A stretch of 35,185 bases of DNA from RHKX01 sp964641695 (GTDB lineage Bacteria > Actinomycetota > Thermoleophilia > Solirubrobacterales > 70-9). Shown piece after piece: positions 1 through 5,235 of this stretch. Position numbers and translations under genes: made by a program. The stretch covers positions 1 through 35,185 of the forward strand of contig CAZXKG010000016.1 in NCBI GenBank assembly GCA_964641695.1, read 5' to 3'. Position 1 is the first letter of the stretch; every line of letters begins with the position of its first letter. Under the pieces are notes generated by a model. The model did no database searches, had not been told where the DNA came from, and worked only from the letters and a program-made list of their open reading frames with translations.

Positions 1-202
1 TTCTTGAGAAGGGAGGCGAGCGCCCCGTCACCCTGCGGATCGGACAGCCGGGGGTGGTCAGCGAGACGATCACGTCCACGCGCCCGTCGTCGTGGATGTC
101 GATCGAGCGGACCATGTCCAGCTCGACGATCGAGCGGCGCAGTTCAGGATCGATGACCGCTCGCAGGGCTTCGGTTACTTGTGCTTCGGTCGGTTTCGGC
201 AT
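1..202 (-). CDS. Mrp/ApbC-type Fe-S carrier ATPase, N-terminal part (cut by window edge)
   Basis: Only the first 67 or so residues are present; the gene runs off the left edge. The visible part is a DUF59/MIP18-type domain: an EALRAVIDPEL start, the IVELDMVRSI strand and the TTPGCPIRRVTGAL segment carrying the conserved Cys. In actinobacteria this domain commonly precedes a P-loop ATPase (Mrp/ApbC/NBP35 family) that carries iron-sulfur clusters to apo-proteins in the cytosol. The ATPase domain is not visible, so a stand-alone DUF59 protein is possible. Two in-frame ATGs exist (208 and 202). I chose 202 because a TAGAAT box (211-216, minus strand) lies 8 nt upstream, fitting a leaderless transcript; starting at 208 would leave only 2 nt. 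Confidence 0.75.
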   Translation of the reverse strand, partial: MPKPTEAQVTEALRAVIDPELRRSIVELDMVRSIDIHDDGRVDVIVSLTTPGCPIRRVTGRSPPFSR

Positions 203-210
203 CGGCATCG

Positions 211-216
211 ATTCTA
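211..216 (-). promoter_or_regulatory. -10 box TAGAAT for the Mrp-like gene
   Basis: Minus-strand TAGAAT lies 8 nt before the ATG at 202. No convincing -35 is seen. The spacing matches other start-proximal TANNNT boxes in this window. Confidence 0.4.
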
Positions 217-284
217 GAGACGAGCGCACGTCGCCCGGATCTCGCACGCCGCGCCGTCGCACTTCGACGCCCCGCAACGAAGAA

Positions 285-315
285 GCGCCGCCGGGGAACG
301 GATCACCGGCGGCGC
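285..315. terminator. Strong hairpin downstream of the Lys/Ala-rich gene
   Basis: A perfect 10-bp stem (GCGCCGCCGG at 285-294 with its complement at 306-315) has an 11-nt loop. On the minus strand it is followed by TTCTTCG. It lies 3' of the gene ending at 366, so it probably ends that transcript together with the hairpin at 331-355. Confidence 0.5.
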
Positions 316-330
316 AGCCTTCAAGCTGAT

Positions 331-355
331 TCGGGTCACGACCTGCGTGACCCGA
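331..355. terminator. Perfect 10-bp hairpin 3' of the Lys/Ala-rich gene
   Basis: TCGGGTCACG (331-340) and its exact complement (346-355) are separated by the 5-nt loop ACCTG. The hairpin begins 11 nt beyond the stop codon of the minus-strand gene ending at 366. There is no U-run, which is common for GC-rich actinobacterial terminators. Confidence 0.5.
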
Positions 356-365
356 TGTCGTGGCC

Positions 366-974
366 TCAGACCAGGGAACGGACCCGGTCGCTGACCTCGC
401 GGAGTCGCTTCTCCGCCTCGATGCGGTTGCTCTTCAGCGTGTGCTCGGCGTCCCGGCGACGGGCCTTGACCGTGCGCTCCACGCGGGTGCGCGTACCGTC
501 GGCGCGCTTGACGGCCTTGCGACGAGCGGTTCCACCGCGGCGCTCGACCTTGTCGAGCTCACGACGGAGCTGGTTGCGGACCCGTCGGATCTCGACCTCG
601 CGCTTGCTCGGGCTGCCGAAGCGGTCGCTGAGCTCGTTGACGCGCTCGACGGCGGTCAGAGCCGCGCCTACGGGAACGTCGACGACGGCGGTCGCGGTCG
701 TGGTGACGTAGTCGGCGGCAGCGGAGACGCCGGCCTTGGCCTGGTTGAAGGTCCCGGCCGCGTCGGCGGCGGTGGCCTTGGCGCTCTCCTCGGCGGTCGC
801 CTCGGTCGCGGCGGCGCCCTTGCGAGCGGTGGCGGCGGTCTTCTTCGCGGCGGTCCTGGTCTTGGTGGCCTGTGCCTTGGTCGTGGCCTTGGCCTTGGCG
901 GCGGTCGTGGTCTTGGTCTTGGTGGTCGTGGTCTTGGTTGCGCTCTTGCGCGTGCTTCCGTTGGCAGTTGCCAT
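366..974 (-). CDS. Lys/Ala-rich histone-H1-like protein with C-terminal basic helix
   Basis: A 202-residue protein in two parts. Residues 1-70 are a low-complexity Lys/Thr/Ala tail with repeated TKTKTTTAAK-like and AAKKTAATARK motifs, resembling histone H1 or the basic tails of mycobacterial HupB/HbhA. Residues 75-202 are predicted helical and rich in Arg/Glu heptads (KREVEIRRVRNQLRRELDKV and following), similar to phasin or heparin-binding-haemagglutinin coiled coils. It probably binds nucleic acid or another polyanion; a cell-surface adhesin role cannot be excluded. There is no signal peptide or membrane span. The start is ATG 974, preceded 9 nt upstream by a GAAAGGGG Shine-Dalgarno; the open frame extends upstream but that part does not look coding. 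Confidence 0.7.
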   Translation of the reverse strand: MATANGSTRKSATKTTTTKTKTTTAAKAKATTKAQATKTRTAAKKTAATARKGAAATEATAEESAKATAADAAGTFNQAKAGVSAAADYVTTTATAVVDVPVGAALTAVERVNELSDRFGSPSKREVEIRRVRNQLRRELDKVERRGGTARRKAVKRADGTRTRVERTVKARRRDAEHTLKSNRIEAEKRLREVSDRVRSLV

Positions 975-1248
975 CGTCGAAGCCCCTTTCGATGGGATGG
1001 TCGGAGTGAAGTAGTGCTCCCGAGCGGCTCGCCTGATCATCTGAATCGGTCATCTGATCTGGCCGTGAGCGCGCTCAGCGTAGCAGCGAACACATGTTCT
1101 ACACAAGCCCGGATTCGCGGTTACAGCGCCATCTGTGAGGCACGTCACCGATGAGTGGAGTTGGGAAGGCGCGCGACCGCTTACTCGGAGACCACGCAGA
1201 CGCGCATCGGCCCGTAGAAGCACCGGAGCGGGGAAGTCGCGCGGCCGC

Positions 1249-1908
1249 TTACTCGGAGACGGCGGCGGCGGGAGGCTCGCCACCGATCCCCGACGCCTCG
1301 AACATCGCGATCGAGAGCTCCAGCATCCGGGGCTTGAGCTCGTCGAAGGTGAACGTGTCGGAGGCGCCGATCTGCTGGGTGACGAGAGCGCCGACGGTGA
1401 TCACGACCGCGTTGCAGGCGAACCTGGTGCGCTCGTCGTGGGCGCCGAAGACGGTGGCGAGCGCGTCGGCGAAGCGGTTCTGGATCTCGCCGCGCTTGCG
1501 AATCGCAGCCGGACCGGCGGCGTAGGCCTCGACCAGGAAGGTGCGGGCGACGGTCGGCTCGCTCTCCAGCACCGCGAGGTACTTGGTCAGGATGGTGTCG
1601 ATCCGCTCCCGAGGGGTGCCGTCCTTGATGCCGCCGGCGCCGCGCAGTGCCGTCTCGATCTCCCCGATCACGAACTCCGCGACCGTCCGGTAGGAGGCGA
1701 GGAAGCAGTCCTGCTTGTTGGCGAAGTACTTGTAGAAGGTCTCCCGGGAGACGCGGGCCCGGGCGAGCACGTCGGCGACGGATACGTTCGCGTAGCCGAG
1801 CTCGGCTACGGCCTCCGCCATGCCACGCAGCATCCGCTCGCGCTGCGACTGCGCGACCTGCTCGCGACTCAGATGGTGCCTCCCGCGTGGAAGTCGATCA
1901 ACGTCCAC
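1249..1908 (-). CDS. TetR/AcrR-family transcriptional regulator
   Basis: A 219-residue TetR repressor. The N-terminal helix-turn-helix covers about residues 10-60 (QSQRERML, YANVSVADVLARARVSRETFYKYFANKQDCFLASY), the family signature. The C-terminal ligand/dimerisation domain has no recognisable ligand signature. I chose GTG 1908 rather than the upstream ATG 1974 for three reasons: the LPRGRHHLSREQV segment is commonly seen near the N-terminus of this subfamily; a TAGACT -10 box lies exactly 7 nt upstream; and the longer form would place coding sequence over an operator-like palindrome at 1925-1950. The gene follows the M42 peptidase gene on the same strand but a hairpin separates them, so it is probably its own unit and self-regulated. 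The target genes are unknown. Confidence 0.88.
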   Translation of the reverse strand: MDVDRLPRGRHHLSREQVAQSQRERMLRGMAEAVAELGYANVSVADVLARARVSRETFYKYFANKQDCFLASYRTVAEFVIGEIETALRGAGGIKDGTPRERIDTILTKYLAVLESEPTVARTFLVEAYAAGPAAIRKRGEIQNRFADALATVFGAHDERTRFACNAVVITVGALVTQQIGASDTFTFDELKPRMLELSIAMFEASGIGGEPPAAAVSE

Positions 1909-1915
1909 GCCGAGC

Positions 1916-1921
1916 AGTCTA
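1916..1921 (-). promoter_or_regulatory. -10 box TAGACT of the TetR gene
   Basis: Minus-strand TAGACT is 7 nt before GTG 1908, implying a leaderless or nearly leaderless mRNA. The palindrome at 1925-1950 lies just upstream, over the -35 region. Confidence 0.5.
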
Positions 1922-1924
1922 CGG

Positions 1925-1950
1925 CTTTGTGTACGTCCCCGTTTACAAAG
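1925..1950. promoter_or_regulatory. Operator-like palindrome at the TetR promoter
   Basis: CTTTGTGTACG (1925-1935) and CGTTTACAAAG (1940-1950) form an inverted repeat with 9 of 11 positions matching and a 4-nt centre. GTNTAC-type half-sites are typical TetR operators. It sits immediately upstream of the -10 box, where bound repressor would block its own promoter. Confidence 0.6.
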
Positions 1951-2013
1951 GTGGCGTTCGTGTCGAACGCCCACGCCGTATCGCGGCGCCCGCCGCCGCC
2001 GCGGAGGGCACCC

Positions 2014-2038
2014 CGAGGAGGACCGGGTCGGTCCCTCG
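2014..2038. terminator. Hairpin between M42 peptidase and TetR genes
   Basis: Stem CGAGG+GACCG against CGGTC+CCTCG, ten base pairs with a 2-nt bulge and a GGT loop, directly 3' of the peptidase stop codon at 2042. It is a likely intrinsic terminator for the minus strand, without a clear U-tract. Confidence 0.5.
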
Positions 2039-2041
2039 AGC

Positions 2042-3097
2042 TCAGCGGCTCAGGTCGAGGCTCTCGTCGACCGACTCGGCGAAGGCGACGAGCAGGCGGA
2101 CGGTCGCCTCGACGTCGCGCAGGTCGACCATCTCGACCGGTGAATGCATGTAGCGCAGCGGGATCGAGACGAGACCCGTCGGGATCCCGCTGCGACTGAT
2201 CTGGATCGAGTCCGCGTCGGTGCTCGTGTAGTTGCCGCTCGCTCCGATCGTGTGGTCGATCTCCTCCCGCTCCGCCGTCTCGGCGAGCAGCTCGAACAAC
2301 TTCGGGGAGAGGGTCGAGCCACGGCCGATCACGGGCCCGGAGCCGAAGTGGTGGCTGCCCTCCTTGTTCTCGTCGATGCCGGGAGCGTCGGTGGCGTGGG
2401 TGACATCGACGGCGATCGCGGCCGTGGGGCGAAGCTGGAAGGCGGCGGTTCCGGCGCCGTTGAGACCGATCTCCTCCTGCGCGTTGGCGACTGCTGCCAC
2501 GCGTCCCTTCAGCTCGCCGTTCTCGTGGCAGCGTCTCGCGACCTCGAGCGCGACGTAGGAGCCGAGCCGGTTGTCCATCGAGCGCGAGACCAGACGCGTC
2601 CCCTGCATCGCGACCGGGTCGGCGGCGATCACGACGGGGTCGCCGACCCGGATCAACGCCCTGGCCGCGTCGCCGTCCTCGGCCCCGATGTCGATGTGGA
2701 GCTTGTCGAGCTTCACGACCTTCTTGCGGTCCTCGGGCTCCAGCAGGTGGATCGGCTTACGGCCGCAGACGCCGAGGACCGGCCCGTCCTTGGTCGCGAT
2801 CTGGACGCGCTGGCCGACGAGGATCTGCGGGTCCCAGCCGCCGATGCGGTCGAACCAGATGAAGCCCTTGTCGTCGATGTGGGTGACCACGAGGCCGATC
2901 TCGTCGATGTGCCCGGCGATCGCGATCAGCGGCTCGGCACCGTCGGGACCGACCGTGGCGATCGACGATCCGAGACCGTCGAACTGGAGCTCCGCGAAGT
3001 CCGCCGCCTCCCGCCAGGCGGCGCTGGCGGGGGCTTCGTACCCGGAGGGGGCGGCGATTCGGAGCAGACGATCGAGCAGCGGTGGGACTTCAGCCAT
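2042..3097 (-). CDS. M42-family metallo-aminopeptidase (glutamyl aminopeptidase/cellulase M type)
   Basis: A 351-residue cytosolic di-metal aminopeptidase of the M42 (TET/FrvX/YsdC) family. Metal and catalytic residues are readable in order: GHIDEIG (H63, D65), SMDNR (bridging D175), QEEIG (catalytic and ligand E208/E209), DVTHATD (D231) and RYMHSPVE (H318). The length matches the family. These enzymes form dodecameric shells that trim N-terminal residues from peptides. The start is ATG 3097: the open frame continues to 3211, but the extra residues are not conserved-looking and a CATACT box lies 7 nt upstream of 3097, fitting leaderless initiation. The gene is divergent from the ArsR operon, with a 13-bp inverted repeat between them. 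Confidence 0.93.
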   Translation of the reverse strand: MAEVPPLLDRLLRIAAPSGYEAPASAAWREAADFAELQFDGLGSSIATVGPDGAEPLIAIAGHIDEIGLVVTHIDDKGFIWFDRIGGWDPQILVGQRVQIATKDGPVLGVCGRKPIHLLEPEDRKKVVKLDKLHIDIGAEDGDAARALIRVGDPVVIAADPVAMQGTRLVSRSMDNRLGSYVALEVARRCHENGELKGRVAAVANAQEEIGLNGAGTAAFQLRPTAAIAVDVTHATDAPGIDENKEGSHHFGSGPVIGRGSTLSPKLFELLAETAEREEIDHTIGASGNYTSTDADSIQISRSGIPTGLVSIPLRYMHSPVEMVDLRDVEATVRLLVAFAESVDESLDLSR

Positions 3098-3135
3098 GCG
3101 GGGGAGTATGGCGTGCTTCGGGCCTGGCCTCCCTG

Positions 3136-3186
3136 CGTTCTGTGGAGGTTCCTGCTCGCTGAGCGGGCCCGTTCCTCCACAGAACG
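3136..3186. repeat. 13-bp perfect inverted repeat between divergent M42 and arsR genes
   Basis: The arms CGTTCTGTGGAGG (3136-3148) and CCTCCACAGAACG (3174-3186) are exact complements with a 25-nt centre that itself contains a GCTC/GAGC mini-stem. No gene ends here, so it is not a simple terminator. It may be an operator, a cruciform or a repeat element. Confidence 0.7.
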
Positions 3187-3224
3187 GAATCGCCCTTGCG
3201 CTTTCGGGCACCTCTCCGCTAACG

Positions 3225-3242
3225 TATAACCAAATGGTTGTA
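3225..3242. promoter_or_regulatory. ArsR operator overlapping the arsR start codon
   Basis: TATAACCAAATGGTTGTA is a palindrome with arms TATAACC/GGTTGTA (6 of 7 matching). It spans the ATG at 3234. ArsR regulators paired with SRPBCC proteins are commonly self-repressed from such start-overlapping AT-rich dyads. The site also overlaps the likely -10 region (TAACGT at 3220-3225). Confidence 0.6.
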
Positions 3243-3581
3243 GATCAACTCGAGGAGGCTGAGGCGGACCTGGTGTTCGGAGCGTTGTCCGATCGGACGC
3301 GCCGGGACATCCTGCGGCGGTCGATCCTGCGCAAGCAGTCGATCTCCGCGCTCGCCGCCGACTACGAGATGAGCTTCGCGGCGGTGCAGAAGCACGTCAC
3401 CGTCCTCGAGCGCGCCTCGCTGGTCAGCAAGGAGGTTCGCGGGCGGGAGAAGCTCGTGGTGGCCAACCTCGAGACCGTCAGGCGGGCGGGCGAGCTGCTC
3501 GATCGGTACGAGCAGTTCTGGCGCGCGCGCATGGAGGCGATCGACACGATCCTCAGTGAGGAGAAAGGAACGAGCACATGA
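3234..3581 (+). CDS. ArsR-family winged-helix repressor
   Basis: A 115-residue ArsR/SmtB-type regulator. The winged helix covers most of the protein: FGALSDRTRRDILRRSILRKQSISALAADYEMSFAAVQKHVTVLERASLV is the helix-turn-helix, followed by the KEVRGREKLV wing. It has no CXC metal-binding motif, so it belongs to the metal-independent group usually coupled to SRPBCC/AHSA1 proteins. The ATG at 3234 lies inside an operator-like palindrome and has no leader; longer upstream frames run through the divergent promoter region. Its stop overlaps the next start as ATGA, giving translational coupling with the AHSA1-type partner. Confidence 0.92.
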   Translation: MVVDQLEEAEADLVFGALSDRTRRDILRRSILRKQSISALAADYEMSFAAVQKHVTVLERASLVSKEVRGREKLVVANLETVRRAGELLDRYEQFWRARMEAIDTILSEEKGTST

Positions 3582-4057
3582 ACGTGGTCAAGACCGAGAA
3601 GGATCCGGAGGCGCTGACCTTCACCGCCGTCGTCGACTTCGATGCCGAGGTCGAACGGGTCTGGGGCGTTTGGGAGGATCCGCGGAAGCTGGAGAAGTGG
3701 TGGGGTCCGCCGACCTGGCCCGCGACCTTCGAGCGGCACGAGTTCGAGCCCGGCGGCCGAGCCTCCTATTACATGACGGGTCCCGAGGGAGAGAAGTCCC
3801 GCGGCTGGTGGGAGTTCAAGTCGATCGACGCGCCGCGCTCGCTCGAGCTGCGGGACGGCTTCGCCGACGAGAACGGTGAGCCGAACACGTCGATGCCCGA
3901 GATGGAGATGCGGATGACGCTCGAGGAGGTCGACGGGAAGACGCGGATGACGACGGTGACGACGTTCGCCTCCGTCGAGCAGCTCGAGCAGATCCTCGAG
4001 ATGGGCATGGAAGAGGGCTTCATGTCCGCACTCACCCAGATCGACGACCTGCTCTGA
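3578..4057 (+). CDS. SRPBCC/AHSA1-domain protein, partner of the ArsR regulator
   Basis: A 159-residue START-like (SRPBCC, activator of Hsp90 ATPase homologue 1) protein. The family pattern is visible: ALTFTAVVDFDAEVERVWGVWEDPRKLEKWWGPPTWPATFERHEFEPGG, then a central GWWEFKSIDAPRSLELRDGF strand pair and a C-terminal long helix ending GFMSALTQIDDLL. The fold makes a hydrophobic ligand cavity; the ligand is unknown. It is the second gene of a two-gene operon with the ArsR gene (4-nt ATGA overlap) and ends just before a strong terminator. The operon structure suggests a ligand-responsive pair. Confidence 0.92.
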   Translation: MNVVKTEKDPEALTFTAVVDFDAEVERVWGVWEDPRKLEKWWGPPTWPATFERHEFEPGGRASYYMTGPEGEKSRGWWEFKSIDAPRSLELRDGFADENGEPNTSMPEMEMRMTLEEVDGKTRMTTVTTFASVEQLEQILEMGMEEGFMSALTQIDDLL

Positions 4058-4078
4058 GCGCGTCAGAGTCGCCGCGGT

Positions 4079-4116
4079 GGGCCGGATCTCTCCCATATAC
4101 GGGAGAGGTCCGGCCC
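4079..4116. terminator. 16-bp terminator hairpin between convergent genes
   Basis: GGGCCGGATCTCTCCC (4079-4094) pairs with GGGAGAGGTCCGGCCC (4101-4116), with one G-U wobble and a 6-nt AU-rich loop. It lies between the plus-strand AHSA1 gene and the minus-strand phosphatase gene and probably serves both. Confidence 0.8.
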
Positions 4117-4178
4117 AGCCGGCTGGGCCTGTTCGCCCTGGCGACCTGGTCGAAGGCCGGGCCGCTCTCAGCTCAGGC

Positions 4179-5027
4179 TCAGCGGGCCGATCCGGTGGAC
4201 GCGCGCTGCGCGGTGAGAACCGTGGCGAGCCCGGCCTCGTCGGCGGCGGCGGCCACGGGGTAGCGGGCATCGAGGCCGAGGTCGGCCCCTTCCAGGCTGG
4301 TCTCGCCGAACGAGATCGACCCGCCCGCCTCGCGCAGGATCAGCTGCGCGGCGGCGGCGTCGACGGAGCGGCAGGTGCGGGCGGAGAGCATCCCGTCGAA
4401 GCGGCCCGCGGCGACGTAGCTGAGCGTGATCGCGATCGAGCCGACCACGCGAAGGCGGTAGGTCTCCCCGGCGAGGGCCGCGATCGGTCCGGCGACCCAG
4501 GTCGGCTCCGCCGACTCGAGGCCGACGACTTCGAGACCCCTGCCGGGCGCGAGAGCCTGGAGGGCCTGGCCGTCGAGGGTGGCGCCTCCGCCGAGGGTTG
4601 CGGCGAACTCCTCGTCGGCGCCGAAGTCGTGGACGAAGCCGAAGCTGACGTCGCTCATCGACGATCCCTTGGCGACGGCGATCGAGAACGAGTGGGAGGG
4701 GATCGTGCGGCGAGCGTTCATCGAGCCGTCGATCGGGTCGACGACGATCCGGATCCGCCCGGCGCCGTCGGCGGGGTCAGGCCCGAGCGCGACCTCGCCG
4801 CGCTCCTCACTGATGACCAGCATCGAGAGACCGTCGTCGGCGATCGGCTGCAGCTCGTCGAAGACGGCGTCCTCGCAACGGCGGTCGAGCTCCAGTGCCA
4901 TGTCGCCGCCCTCGCCACGACCCTCGTAGACGGTGCGGCCGACGATCGAGGTGGTCGCCGCGAAGAGCTCCCGCTGGCGCGCGACGATCCTGCGGAAGAT
5001 CGGGCTCCAGTCCGGTTCGGCGCTCAC
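4179..5027 (-). CDS. Inositol monophosphatase-family phosphatase
   Basis: A 282-residue member of the lithium-sensitive Mg-dependent phosphatase fold (inositol monophosphatase / fructose-bisphosphatase / CysQ group). Metal ligands are visible: SEERGE (E74/E75), VVDPIDGSMNA (D97, D100) and the late SVDAAAAQLIL Asp (D223). Exact substrate cannot be set. CysQ-like 3'-phosphoadenosine phosphatase activity would be of interest given the many sulfotransferases nearby, but nothing in the sequence proves it. The start is GTG 5027, supported by a TAGAGT box 7 nt upstream; the longer open frame continues through an 82-bp tandem repeat and is not coding. It is divergent from the nuclease gene. Confidence 0.88.
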   Translation of the reverse strand: MSAEPDWSPIFRRIVARQRELFAATTSIVGRTVYEGRGEGGDMALELDRRCEDAVFDELQPIADDGLSMLVISEERGEVALGPDPADGAGRIRIVVDPIDGSMNARRTIPSHSFSIAVAKGSSMSDVSFGFVHDFGADEEFAATLGGGATLDGQALQALAPGRGLEVVGLESAEPTWVAGPIAALAGETYRLRVVGSIAITLSYVAAGRFDGMLSARTCRSVDAAAAQLILREAGGSISFGETSLEGADLGLDARYPVAAAADEAGLATVLTAQRASTGSAR

Positions 5028-5034
5028 GGCGCCC

Positions 5035-5040
5035 ACTCTA
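5035..5040 (-). promoter_or_regulatory. -10 box TAGAGT of the phosphatase gene
   Basis: Minus-strand TAGAGT lies exactly 7 nt before GTG 5027, supporting that start and leaderless transcription. Confidence 0.5.
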
Positions 5041-5051
5041 TCTGGCGCTCT

Positions 5052-5198
5052 GGGAGGCTCCAGGTCGGGCGACGCAGGAGTCGAAGCGTGTTGGCTACAC
5101 GTGAGACGACGAGGATGGTGAGATGAGGCCTCCGGGAGGCTCCAGGTCGGGCGACGCAGGAGTCGAAGCGTGTTGGCTACACGTGAGACGACGAGGAT
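5052..5198. repeat. 82-bp tandem duplication between two divergent promoters
   Basis: A 65-bp block starting GGGAGGCTCCAGGTCGGGCG occurs at 5052-5116 and again, identical, at 5134-5198, a period of 82 bp. The joining sequence GAGATGAGGCCTCC is echoed after copy 2 as GAGATGGAGCCTCC, so a third unit starts and breaks off near 5222. Each unit holds a GCCTCC/GGAGGC palindrome at the junction and a GTGT/ACAC mini-stem. The array lies exactly between the phosphatase promoter (5035-5040) and the nuclease promoter (5223-5228). Confidence 0.9.
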
Positions 5199-5222
5199 CC
5201 CGAGATGGAGCCTCCCGGGCGC

Positions 5223-5228
5223 TACGGT
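5223..5228 (+). promoter_or_regulatory. -10 box TACGGT of the nuclease gene
   Basis: TACGGT is 7 nt before ATG 5236, the same geometry as other genes here. No clear -35 is seen. Confidence 0.4.
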
Positions 5229-5235
5229 TCCGGTG

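Noticed and set aside
1249..1974. Longer TetR protein from ATG 1974
   Set aside because: It would place coding sequence across the operator-like dyad and the TAGACT box; the GTG at 1908 has proper promoter spacing.
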